The notes under the pieces are model-generated. The model was not told the DNA's origin, ran no database searches, and saw nothing but the letters and a program-made list of their open reading frames with translations. From the NCBI GenBank assembly GCA_036365145.1, contig JAEOAD010002327.1:703649-767648 (forward strand): a stretch of DNA of 64,000 nt, written 5' to 3'. Within the stretch, counting starts at the first letter, position 1, and every line of letters starts with the position of its first letter. Positions 53,966 through 63,868 of this stretch are shown here, piece after piece. The translations under genes and the position numbers were made by a program. Origin of the DNA: Orientallactaga sibirica (taxonomy: Eukaryota > Chordata > Mammalia > Rodentia > Dipodidae).

Positions 53966-56814
53966 ATCTTGCTGCACTGAAGACTCTTCGTAAGAAAGCA
54001 ACTCATTTGGTGATCAGAACAGGCTTATTTCACACAGTACTGTGTTCGGCAATGAAGGTGTTTGTTTTCTAAACAAACTACGTTAGAAAAATGGTTAATC
54101 TACTAAATTGTACATCTTGTTAGATTACACAAACTTGGAAAGTTTGATCTTGCTGCACTGAAGACTCTTCGTAAGAAAGCAACTCATTTGGAGAACAGAA
54201 CAGCCTTATTTCACACAGTACTGTGTTCAGCAATGAAGGTGTTTGTTTTCTAAACAAACTACGTTACAAAATGTGGTTAATCTACTAAATTGTACATCTT
54301 GTTAGATTACACAAACTAGGAAATTTTGATCTTGCTGCACTGAAGACTCTTCGTAAGAAAGCAACTCATTTGGAGGAACAGAACAGCCTTATTTCACACA
54401 GTACTGTGTTCTGCTATGAAGGCGTTTGTTTTCTAAACAAACTACGTTAGAAATGTGGTTATTCTACTAAGTTGTACATCTTGTTAGATTACACAAACTA
54501 GGAAAGTTTGATCTTGCTGCACTGAAGACTCTTCGTAAGAAAGCAACTCATTTGGAGAACAGAAGCCTTATTTCACACAGTACTGCGTGTTCGCAATGAA
54601 GGTGTTTCTTTTCTAAACAAACTACGTTATAAATGTGGTTAATCTACTAAGTTGTACATCTTGTTAGATTACACAAACTAGGAAAGTTTGATCTTGCTGC
54701 ACTGAAGACTCTTCGTAAGAAAGCAACTCATTTGGAGAACAGAATAGCCTTATTTCACACAGTACTGTGTTCGGCAATGAATGGGTTTGTTTTTCTAAAC
54801 AAACTACGTTATAAATGTGGTTAATCTACGAAATTCTACATCTTGTTAGATTACACAAACTAGGAAAGTTTGATCTTGCTGCACTGAAGACTCTTCGTAA
54901 GAAACCAACTGATTTGGGGATCAGAATAGCCTTATTTCACACAGTACTGCGTTCGGCAATGAAGGTGTTTGTTTTCTAAACAAACTACGTTACAAATGTG
55001 GTTAATCTACTAAATTGTATATCTTGTTAGATTACACAAACTAGGAAAGTGTGATCTTGCTGCACTGAAGACTCTTCGTAAGAAAGCAACTCATTTGGAG
55101 AACAGAACACGCCTTATTTCACACAGTACTGTGTTTGGCAATGAAGGTGTTTCTTTTCTCAACAAACTACGTTATAAATGTGGTTAATCTACTAAGTTGT
55201 ACATCTTGTTAGATTACACAAACTAGGAAAGTTTGATCTTGCTGCAATGAAGACTCTTCGTAAGAAATCAACTCATTTGGAGAACAGAATAGCCTTATTT
55301 CACACAGTAGTGTGTTCGGCAATGAAGGTGTTTGTTTTCTAAACAAACTACGTTAGAAATGTGGTTAATCTACGAAATTCTACATATTGTTAGATTACAC
55401 AAACTTGGAAAGTTTGATCTTGCTGCACTGAAGACTCTTCGTAAGAAAGCAACTGATTTGCGGATCAGAACACGCTTATTTCACACAGTACTGTGTTTGG
55501 CAATGAAGGTGTTTGTTTTCTAAACAAACTACGTTAGAAATGTGGTTAATCTACTAAATTGTATATCTTGTTAGATTACACAAACTAGGAAAGTTTGATC
55601 TTGCTGACCTCAAGACTCTTCTCAAGAAAGGAACTGATTTTGATAACAGAACACCCTTATTTCACACAGTACTTTGTTCAGCAATGAAGGCGTTTGTTTT
55701 CTAAACAAACTATGTTAGAAATGTGGTTAATCTACTAAATTGTACATCTTGTTAGATTACACAAACTAGGAAAGTTTGATCTTGCTGCACTGAAGACTGT
55801 TCGTAAGAAAGCAACTCATTTGGAGAACAGAACTAGCTTACTTCACACAGTACTGCATTTGCAATGAAGGTGTTTGTTTTCTAAACAAACTACGTTAGAA
55901 ATGTGGTTAATCTACAAAGTTGTACATCTTGTTAGATTACACAAACTAGGAAAGTTTGATCTTGCTGCACTGAAGACTCTTCATAAGAAAGCAACTCATT
56001 TGGGAACAGAACACACTAATTTCACACAGTACTGGGTTCGGCAATGAAGGTGTTTGTTTTCTAAACAAACTACGTTAGAAATGTGGTTAATCTACTAAGT
56101 TGTACATCTTGTTAGATTACACAAACTAGGAAAATTTGATCTTGCTGCACTGAAGACTCTTCGTAAGAAAGCAACTCATTTGGAGAACAGAACAGCCTTA
56201 TTTCACACAGTACTGTGTTCGGCAATGAAGGTGTTTGTTTTCTAAACAAACTACGTTAGAAATGTGATTAATCTACTAAATTCTACATCTTGTTAGATTA
56301 CACAAACTAGGAAAGTTTGATCTTGCTGCACTGAAGACTCTTCGTAAGAAACCAACTCATTTGGGGATCAGAACAGGCTTATTTCACACAGTACTGTGTT
56401 CGGCAATGAAGGGGTTTGTTTTCTAAACAAACTACGTTAGAAATGTGGTTAATCTACTAAGTTGTACATCTTATTAGATTACACAAACTAGGAAAGTTTG
56501 ATCTTGCTGCACTGAAGACTATTCGTAAGAAAGCAACTCATTTGGAGAACAGAATAGCCTTATTTCACATAGTACTGTGTTCAGCAATGAAGGTGTTTGT
56601 TTTCTAAACAAACTACGTTAGAAATGTGGTTAATCTCCGAAATTCTACATCTTGTTAGATTACACAAACTAGGAAATTTTGATCTTGCTGCACTGAAGAC
56701 TCTTCGTAAGAAAGCAACTGATTTCGGGAACAGAACAGCCTTATTTCACACAGTACTGTGTTCTGCTATGAAGGCGTTTGTTTTCTAAACAAACTACGTT
56801 AGAAATGTGGTTAA

Positions 56815-57965
56815 TCTACTAAATTCTACATCTTGGTAGATTACACAAACTAGGAAAGTTTGATCTTGCTGCACTGAAGACTCTTCGTAAGAAAGCAACT
56901 CATTTGGTGATCAGAACAGGCTTATTTCACACCGTAGTGTGTTCGCCAATGAAGGGGTTTGTTTTCTAAACAAACTATGTTAGAAACGTGCTTAATCTAC
57001 TAAGTTGTACATCTTGTTAGATTACACAAACTAGGAAAGTTTGATCTTGCTGCACTGAAGACTCTTCGTAAGAAAGCAACTCATTTGGAGAACAGAATAG
57101 CCTTATTTCACATAGTACTTTGTTCAGCAATGAAGGTGTTTGTTTTCTCAACAAACTACGTTAGAAATGTGGTTAATCTACGAAATTCTACATCTTGTTA
57201 GATTACACAAACTAGGAAAGTTTGATCTTGCTGCACTGAAGACTCTTCGTAAGAAAGCAACTGATTTGGGGATCAGAACAGCCTTATTTCACACAGTACT
57301 GTGTTCGGCAATGAAGGTGTTTGTTTTCTAAACAAACTACGTTAGAAATGTTGTTAATCTACTAAGTTGTACATCTTGTTAGATTACACAAACTAGGAAA
57401 GTTTGATCTTGCTGCACTGAAGACTCTTCGTAAGAAAGCAACTCATTTGGAGAACAGAATCGCCTTATTTCACACAGTACTGTGTTCGGCAATGAAGGTG
57501 TTTCTTTTCTAAACAAACTACGTTATAAATGTGGTTAATCTACTACGTTGTACATCTTGTTAGATTACACAAACTAGGAAAGTTTGATCTTGCTGCACTG
57601 AAGACTCTTCGTAAGAAAGCAACTCATTTGGAGAACAGAATAGCCTTATTTCACACAGTACTGTGTTCGGCAATGAAGGGGTTTGTTTTCTAAACAAACT
57701 ACGTTAGAAATGTGCTTAATCTACGAAATTCTACATCTTATTAGATTACACAAACTAGGAAAGTTTGATCTTGCTGCACTGAAGACTCTTCGTAAGAAAC
57801 CAACTGATTTGGGGATCAGAACACGCTTATTTCACACAGTACTGTGTTCGGCAATGAAGGCGTTTGTTTTCTAAACAAACTACGTTACAAATGTGGTTAA
57901 TCTACTAAATTGTATATCTTGTTAGATTACACAAACTAGGAAAGTGTGATCTTGCTGCACTGAAG
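56815..57965 (+). repeat. Repeated 1.15-kb sub-block, copy 1
   Basis: A run of monomers beginning CTACATCTTGGTAG with a GGTGATCAGAACAGGC linker, then AACTATGTTAGAAACGTG, CTCAACAAACTACG, and ending with TATATCTTGTTAG and AAAGTGTGATC. The same order appears at about 58,083-59,230 (offset 1,267-1,268 bp, seven monomers) and 61,161-62,300. Confidence 0.7.
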
Positions 57966-58082
57966 ACTCTTCGTAAGAAAGCAACTCATTTGGAGAACAG
58001 AATAGCCTTATTTCACATAGTACTGTGTTCAGCAATGAAGGGGTTTGTTTTCTCAACAAACTACGTTAGAAATGTGGTTAAT

Positions 58083-59230
58083 CTACTAAATTCTACAACT
58101 TGGTAGATTACACAAACTAGGAAAGTTTGATCTTGCTGCACTGAAGACTCTTCTTAAGAAAGCAACTCATTTGGTGATCAGAACAGGCTTATTTCACATA
58201 GTACTGTGTTCGGCAATGAAGGGGTTTGTTTTATAAACAAACTATGTTAGAAACGTGGTTAATCTACTAAGTTGTACATCTTGTTAGATTACACAAACTA
58301 GGAAAGTTTGATCTTGCTGCACTGAAGACTCTTCGTAAGAAAGCAACTCATTTTGATAACCGAATAGCCTTATTTCACATAGTACTTTGTTCAGCAATGA
58401 AGGTGTTTGTTTTCTCAACAAACTACGTTAGAAATGTGGTTAATCTACGAAATTCTACATCTTGTTAGATTACAGAAACTAGGAAAGTTTGATCTTGCTG
58501 CACTGAAGACTCTTCAGAAGAAAGCAACTGATTTGAGGATCAGAACACGCTTATTTCACACAGTACTGTGTTCGGCAATGAAGGCGTTTGTTTTCTAAAC
58601 AAACTACGTTAGAAATGTTGTTAATCTACTAAGTTGTATATCTTGTTAGATTACACAAACTAGGAAAGTTTGATCTTGCTGCACTGAAGACTCTTCGTAA
58701 GAAAGCAACTCATTTGGAGAACAGAATCGCCTTATTTCACATAGTACTTTGTTCGGCAATGAAGGTGTTTCTTTTTCTAAACAAACTACGTTATAAATGT
58801 GGTTAATCTACTAAGTTGTACATCTTGTTAGATTACACAAACTAGGAAAGTTTGATCTTGCTGCACTGAAGACTCTTCGTAAGAAAGCAACTCATTTGGA
58901 GAACAGAATAGCCTTATTTCACACAGTACTGTGTTCGGCAATGAATGGGTTTGTTTTCTAAACAAACTACGTTAGAAATGTGCTTAATCTACGAAATTCT
59001 ACATCTTATTAGATTACACAAACTAGGAAAGTTTGATCTTGCTGCACTGAAGACTCTTCGTAAGAAACCAACTGATTTGGGGATCAGAACACGCTTATTT
59101 CACACAGTACTGTGTTCGGCAATGAAGGCGTTTGTTTTCTAAACAAACTACGTTACAAATGTGGTTAATCTACTAAATTGTATATCTTGTTAGATTACAC
59201 AAACTAGGAAAGTGTGATCTTGCTGCACTG
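58083..59230 (+). repeat. Repeated 1.15-kb sub-block, copy 2
   Basis: Matches copy 1 almost base for base where compared (for example 57,683-57,960 against 58,951-59,228, where I saw no difference). It differs by marker changes such as TTTTATAAACAAAC at 58,230 and TTTGATAACCGAATAGCC at 58,352. Confidence 0.7.
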
Positions 59231-59584
59231 AAGACTCTTCGTAAGAAAGCAACTCATTTGGAGAACAGAATCGCCTTATTTCACACAGTACTGTGTTCGG
59301 CAATGAAGGTGTTTCTTTTCTCAACAAACTACGTTATAAATGTGGTTAATCTACGAAATTCTACATATTGTTAGATTACACAAACTTGGAAAGTTTGATC
59401 TTGCTGCACTGAAGACTCTTCGTAAGAAAGCAACTGATTTGCGGGTCAGAACACGCTTATTTCACACAGTACTGTGTTTGGCAATGAAGGTGTTTGTTTT
59501 CTAAACAAACTACGTTAGAAATGTGGTTAATCTACTAAATTGTATATCTTGTTAGATTACACAAACTAGGAAAGTTTGATCTTG

Positions 59585-62500
59585 CTGACCTCAAGACTCT
59601 TCTCAAGAAAGGAACTGATTTCGGGAACAGAACACCCTTATTTCACACAGTACTGCGTTCGGCAATGAAGGCGTTTGTTTTCTAAACAAACTATGTTAGA
59701 AATGTGGTTAATCTACTAAGTTGTACATCTTATTAGATTACACAAACTAGGAAAGTTTGATCTTGCTGCACTGAAGACTGTTCGTAAGAAAGCAACTCAT
59801 TTGGAGAACAGAACTAGCTTACTTCACACAGTACTGCATTTGCAATGAAGGTGTTTGTTTTCTAAACAAACTACGTTAGAAATGTGGTTAATCTACAAAG
59901 TTGTACATCTTGTTAGATTACACATACTAGGAAAGTTTGATCTTGCTGCACTGACGACTCTTCATAAGAAAGCAACTCATTTGGGGAACCGAACACACTA
60001 ATTTCACACAGTACTGGGTTCGGCAATGAAGGCGTTTGTTTTCTAAACAAACTACGTTAGAAATGTGGTTAATCTACTAAGTTGTACATCTTGTTAGATT
60101 ATACAAACTAGGAAAATTTGATCTTGCTGCACTGAAGACTCTTCGTGAGAAAGCAACTCATTTGCGGAACAGAACAGCCTTATTTCACACAGTACTGCGT
60201 TCGGCAATGAAGGTGTTTGTTTTCTAAACAAACTACGTTAGAAATGTGATTAATCTACTAAATTCTACATCTTGGTAGATTACACAAACTAGGAAAGTTT
60301 GATCTTGCTGCACTGAAGACTCTTCGTAAGAAAGCAACTCATTTGGTGATCAGAACAGGCTTATTTCACACCGTACTGTGTTCGGCAATGAAGGGGTTTG
60401 TTTTCTAAACAAACTACGTTAGAAATGTGGTTAATCTACTAAGTTGTACATCTTATTAGATTACACAAACTAGGAAAGTTTGATCTTGCTGCACTGAAGA
60501 CTATTCGTAAGAAAGCAACTCATTTGGAGAACAGAATAGCCTTATTTCACATAGTACTGTGTTCAGCAATGAAGGTGTTTGTTTTCTAAACAAACTACGT
60601 TAGAAATGTGGTTAATCTCCGAAATTCTACATCTTGTTAGATTACACAAACTAGGAAATTTTGATCTTGCTGCACTGAAGACTCTTCGTAAGAAAGCAAC
60701 TGATTTCGGGAACAGAACAGCCTTATTTCACACAGTACTGTGTTCTGCTATGAAGGCGTTTGTTTTCTAAACAAACTACGTTAGAAATGTGGTTATTCTA
60801 CTAAGTTGTACATCTTGTTAGATTACACAAACTAGGAAAGTTTGATCTTGCTGCACTGAAGACTCTTCGTAAGAAAGCAACTGATTTGAGGATCAGAACA
60901 GGCTTATTTCACACAGTGGTGTGTGTTTGGCAATGAAGGGGTTTGTTTTCTAAACAAACTATGTTACAAATGTGGTTAATCTACTAAGTTGTATATCTTG
61001 TTAGATTACACAATCTAGGAAAGTTTGATCTTGCTGCACTCAAGACTCTTCTCAAGAAAGCAACTCATTTGGAGAACAGAATAGCCTTATTTCACACAGT
61101 ACTGTGTTCAGCAATGAAGGTGTTTGTTTTTCTAAACAAACTACGTTAGAAATGTGGTTAATCTACTAAATTCTACATCTTGGTAGATTACACAAACTAG
61201 AAAGTTTGATCTTGCTGCACTGAAGACTCTTCTTAAGAAAGCAACTCATTTGGTGATCAGAACAGGCTTATTTCACATAGTACTGTGTTCGGCAATGAAG
61301 GGGTTTGTTTTATAAACAAACTATGTTAGAAACGTGGTTAATCTACAAAGTTGTACATCTTGTTAGATTACACAAACTAGGAAAGTTTGATCTTGCTGCA
61401 CTGAAGACTCTTCGTAAGAAAGCAACTCATTTTGATAACCGAATAGCCTTATTTCACATAGTACTTTGTTCAGCAATGAAGGTGTTTGTTTTCTCAACAA
61501 ACTACGTTAGAAATGTGGTTAATCTACGAAATTCTACATCTTGTTAGATTACACAAACTAGGAAAGTTTGATCTTGCTGCACTGAAGACTCTTCGTAAGA
61601 AAGCAACTGATTTGGGGATCAGAACACGCTTATTTCACACAGTACTGTGTTCGGCAATGAAGGCGTTTGTTTTCTAAACAAACTACGTTAGAAATGTTGT
61701 TAATCTACTAAGTTGTACATCTTGTGAGATTACACAAACTAGGAAAGTTTGATCTTGCTGCACTGAAGACTCTTCGTAAGAAAGCAACTCATTTGGAGAA
61801 CAGAATCGCCTTATTTCACATAGTACGGTGTTCGGCAATGAAGGTGTTTCTTTTCTAAACAAACTACGTTATAAATGTGGTTAATCTACTAAGTTGTACA
61901 TCTTGTTAGATTACACAAACTAGGAAAGTTTGATCTTGCTGCACTGAAGACTCTTCGTAAGAAAGCAACTCATTTGGAGAACAGAATAGCCTTATTTCAC
62001 ACAGTACTGTGTTTGGCAATGAATGGGTTTGTTTTCTAAACAAACTACGTTAGAAATGTGCTTAATCTACGAAATTCTACATCTTGTTAGATTACACAAA
62101 CTAGGAAAGTTTGATCTTGCTGCACTGAAGACTCTTCGTAAGAAACCAACTGATTTGGGGATCAGAACACGCTTATTTCATACAGTACTGTGTTCGGCAA
62201 TGAAGGCGTTTGTTTTCTAAACAAACTACGTTACAAATGTGGTTAATCTACTAAATTGTATATCTTGTTAGATTACACAAACTAGGAAAGTGTGATCTTG
62301 CTGCACTGAAGACTCTTCGTAAGAAAGCAACTCATTTGGAGAACAGAATCGCCTTATTTCACACAGTACTGTGTTCGGCAATGAAGGTGTTTCTTTTCTA
62401 AACAAACTACGTTATAAATGTGGTTAATCTACTACGTTGTACATCTTGTTAGATTACAGAAACTAGGAAAGTTTGATCTTGCTGCAATGAAGACTCTTCG

Positions 62501-63290
62501 TAAGAAATCAACTCATTTGGAGAACAGAATAGCCTTATTTCACACAGTAGTGTGTTCAGTAATGAAGGTGTTTGTTTTCAAAACAAACTACGTTAGAAAT
62601 GTGGTTAATCTACGAAATTCTACATATTGTTAGATTACACAAACTTGGAAAGTTTGATCTTGCTGCACTGAAGACTCTTCGTAAGAAAGCAACTGATTTG
62701 CGGATCAGAACACGCTTATTTCACACAGTACTGTGTTTGGCAATGAAGGTGTTTGTTTTCTAAACAAACTACGTTAGAAATGTGGTTAATCTACGAAATT
62801 CTACATATTGTTAGATTACACAAACTTGGAAAGTTTGATCTTGCTGCACTGAAGACTCTTCGTAAGAAAGCAACTGATTTGCCGATCAGAACACCCTTAT
62901 TTCACACAGTACTGCGTTCGGCAATGAAGGCGTTTGTTTTCTAAACAAACTATGTTAGAAATGTGGTTAATCTACTAAGTTATACATCTTGTAAGATTAC
63001 ACAAACTAGGAAAGTTTGATCTTGCTGCAAAGAAGACTCTTCTTAAGAAAGCAACTCATTTTCAGAACAGAACTAGCTTACTTCACACAGTACTGCATTT
63101 GCAATGAAGGTGTTTGTTTTCTAAACAAACTACGTTGGAAATGTGGTTAATCTACTAAGTTGTACATCTTGTTAGATTACACATACCAGGAAAGTTTGAT
63201 CTTGATGCACTGAAGACTCTTCGTAAGAATGCAACTCATTTGGGGAACCGAACAGACTAATTTCACACAGTACTGTTTTTCGGCAATGTA
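59585..63290 (+). repeat. Right HOR, partial last copy
   Basis: Starts at the third CTGACCTCAAG marker and runs about 20 monomers to the retroviral junction without reaching another marker. The last monomer is cut within its CGGCAATG phrase (63,281-63,288), just before where the GTTTGTTT hairpin should begin. Its palindrome is already altered (ACAGTACTGTTTTTCGG). Confidence 0.75.
61161..62300 (+). repeat. Repeated 1.15-kb sub-block, copy 3
   Basis: Shares the private markers of copy 2, not copy 1: TTTTATAAACAAAC near 61,309 and TTTGATAACCGAATAGCC at 61,431, both 3,079 bp (17 monomers) downstream. So copies 2 and 3 are related by the 17-monomer HOR, while copies 1 and 2 are related by a seven-monomer duplication. 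Confidence 0.7.
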
Positions 63291-63293
63291 GGG

Positions 63294-63300
63294 TTTTTTT
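63294..63300 (-). other. A7 run at satellite/retrovirus junction
   Basis: Seven T on the plus strand, so seven A on the strand of the retroviral element, lying exactly between satellite sequence and the retroviral end. It sits 22 bases beyond the AATAAA signal, the usual distance for a poly(A) addition site. It could be the remnant of a poly(A) tail from a reverse-transcribed mRNA, or just a chance T run, since satellite at this phase is T-rich (GTTTGTTTT). Confidence 0.5.
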
Positions 63301-63322
63301 ACTCGGACTCTTCTTTCAGCAG

Positions 63323-63328
63323 TTTATT
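63323..63328 (-). promoter_or_regulatory. Poly(A) signal AATAAA of the LTR
   Basis: TTTATT on the plus strand is AATAAA on the element's strand, followed by CTGCTGAAAGAAGAG. It lies beyond the tetranucleotide tract, where the end of R is expected. Confidence 0.7.
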
Positions 63329-63353
63329 CAGGAACCTTGAACAATCTTCTCTT

Positions 63354-63634
63354 CTGACTGACTGACTGACTGACTGACTGACTCACTCACTCACTCACTG
63401 ACTCACTCACTCACCACTGACTCACTCACCACCTCACTCACTCACTCACCACTCACTCACTCACTCACTCACTGACCACTCACTCACTCACTCACTCACC
63501 ACCTGACTCACTCACTCACCACTCACTCACTCACTCACACTCACCCACTGACTCACTCACTGACTCACTCACTGACTCACTCACTCACTCACTCACTGAC
63601 TCACTCACTCACTCACTGACCCACTGACTGACTG
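63354..63634 (-). repeat. GACT/CACT tetranucleotide tract inside the LTR
   Basis: About 280 bp of CACT units with interspersed GACT units and occasional ACC shifts. On the element's strand it reads AGTC/AGTG. It falls between the promoter-like CTTAAG segment and the poly(A) signal, so it would lie in R and be transcribed. It is much longer than the CT-rich repeat at the comparable place in IAP LTRs and probably grew by slippage. Confidence 0.9.
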
Positions 63635-63646
63635 CTCCCGGGACAA

Positions 63647-63664
63647 GCCCGCCCAAAGCTTAAG
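63647..63664 (-). promoter_or_regulatory. Possible LTR core promoter
   Basis: On the element's strand CTTAAG (63,664-63,659) is followed by CTTTGGGCGGGC, which holds a GC box (GGGCGGGC, 63,654-63,647). IAP LTRs have a comparable CTTAAGAGGGACGGGG segment just upstream of R. No classical TATA box is seen. Confidence 0.35.
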
Positions 63665-63693
63665 AAGCCTTTGAACAGCCAACCCTGGTAAGC

Positions 63694-63699
63694 CACGTG
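63694..63699. promoter_or_regulatory. E-box CACGTG in U3
   Basis: Palindromic CACGTG in the U3 part of the LTR, within AGCCACGTGGTG. E-boxes of this type bind bHLH factors such as USF and MYC. It is a single site with no further support. Confidence 0.3.
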
Positions 63700-63793
63700 G
63701 TGAATGCAGATAGGTCCACATATGCGGAAGCAAGCCTAGATCACGGCCCAAGCCAAATAAGGACTTGTTTATCCAGGAGAGCACTCGCCATCG

Positions 63794-63814
63794 GGAAGGC
63801 GGAAGGCGGAAGCC
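63794..63814. repeat. Three 7-bp direct repeats in U3
   Basis: GGAAGGC, GGAAGGC and GGAAGCC lie head to tail at 63,794-63,800, 63,801-63,807 and 63,808-63,814. Short direct repeats of this kind in U3 often mark enhancer-like elements. Confidence 0.6.
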
Positions 63815-63816
63815 AG

Positions 63817-63825
63817 CGCCATCTT
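63817..63825 (-). promoter_or_regulatory. YY1-like AAGATGGCG in U3
   Basis: CGCCATCTT on the plus strand gives AAGATGGCG on the element's strand near the start of U3. IAP LTRs carry a similar motif at a similar place. A second GATGGCG lies at 63,787-63,793. Binding is inferred from motif resemblance only. Confidence 0.4.
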
Positions 63826-63855
63826 TAAGGCGCGGCACCTCGCAGCTCTCTACAG

Positions 63856-63868
63856 TTCCCCCTTTTTT
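63856..63868 (-). other. Retroviral polypurine tract
   Basis: AAAAAAGGGGGAA on the minus strand, one base (C) before the TG of the LTR. This is the plus-strand primer site expected immediately upstream of a 3' LTR and is the strongest single sign that the adjoining DNA is retroviral. Confidence 0.85.

Larger units (their letters stand above)
52523..55603 (+). repeat. Right HOR, 17-monomer copy
   Basis: Bounded by the CTGACCTCAAGACTC marker at 52,523 and its recurrence at 55,604, 3,081 bp apart. The monomer reading CTACGAAATTCTACATATTG at about 52,290 recurs at about 55,371 with the same offset. Confidence 0.75.
55604..59584 (+). repeat. Right HOR, 22-monomer copy
   Basis: The same marker recurs at 59,585, 3,981 bp on (22 monomers). 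The monomer with AATCTCCGAAATTC and TTCTGCTATGAAGG also repeats at this offset (about 56,630 and 60,612). The extra length relative to 17 monomers includes a seven-monomer internal duplication; other monomers have been lost, as the chimeric monomer near 59,340-59,360 suggests. Confidence 0.75.
14011..63290 (+). repeat. 181-bp satellite array, main arm
   Basis: About 272 monomers in the orientation opposite to 1-14,010. A clean example is 53,851-54,031: the palindrome ACACAGTACTGTGT starts at 53,851 and again at 54,032, exactly 181 bp apart. Frequent variants are TACTAAGTTGTACA, TACTAAATTGTACA and TACTAAATTCTACA in the spacer, and GGGGAACAGAACAGCC, GGGGATCAGAACAGGC and GTAGAACAGAACTGGC in the linker. 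No gene or transposon interrupts it until the retroviral junction at about 63,290. Confidence 0.97.
63301..63854 (-). mobile_element. Class II ERV (IAP/ERVK-like) LTR, U3 and R
   Basis: On the minus strand the LTR begins TGTAGAGAGC at 63,854, directly after a polypurine tract. It then carries an AAGATGGCG motif, a GC-rich stretch, CACGTG, a CTTAAG/GGGCGGGC promoter-like segment, a long tetranucleotide tract and a poly(A) signal. This order, with a length-variable simple repeat between promoter and poly(A) signal, resembles the IAP LTR of rodents. About 554 bp are present. A recognisable U5 and terminal CA are not seen before the satellite resumes. The position (PPT on its 5' side) makes this the 3' LTR. 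The family assignment is from memory of IAP/ERVK layouts, not a search. Confidence 0.7.

Noticed and set aside
16637..62944. Many open frames of 63-65 codons with similar peptides, once per monomer in the main arm
   Set aside because: They are by-products of the satellite. The frame opens at ATGAAGGTG- or ATGAATGGG-type sequence of one monomer and always stops at the CTAA of the next hairpin. The unit is 181 bp (3n+1), so the frame shifts at every repeat, and most monomers lack an intact copy. The peptides vary as freely as the DNA.
1..63290. CRISPR array
   Set aside because: The repetition is of the whole 181-bp unit with no constant-repeat/unique-spacer alternation, and the flanking DNA is retroviral.
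14011..63290. CENP-B box in the monomer (TTCGGCAATGAATGGG region)
   Set aside because: The TTCG part is present, but the required A and CGGG do not fall at the right spacing in the variants I checked.
63294..63300. Poly(A) tail of a LINE or SINE
   Set aside because: The sequence on the element's side contains an LTR-type poly(A) signal and U3 with a polypurine tract behind it, so the element is retroviral; the A run may still be an RNA tail of that element.
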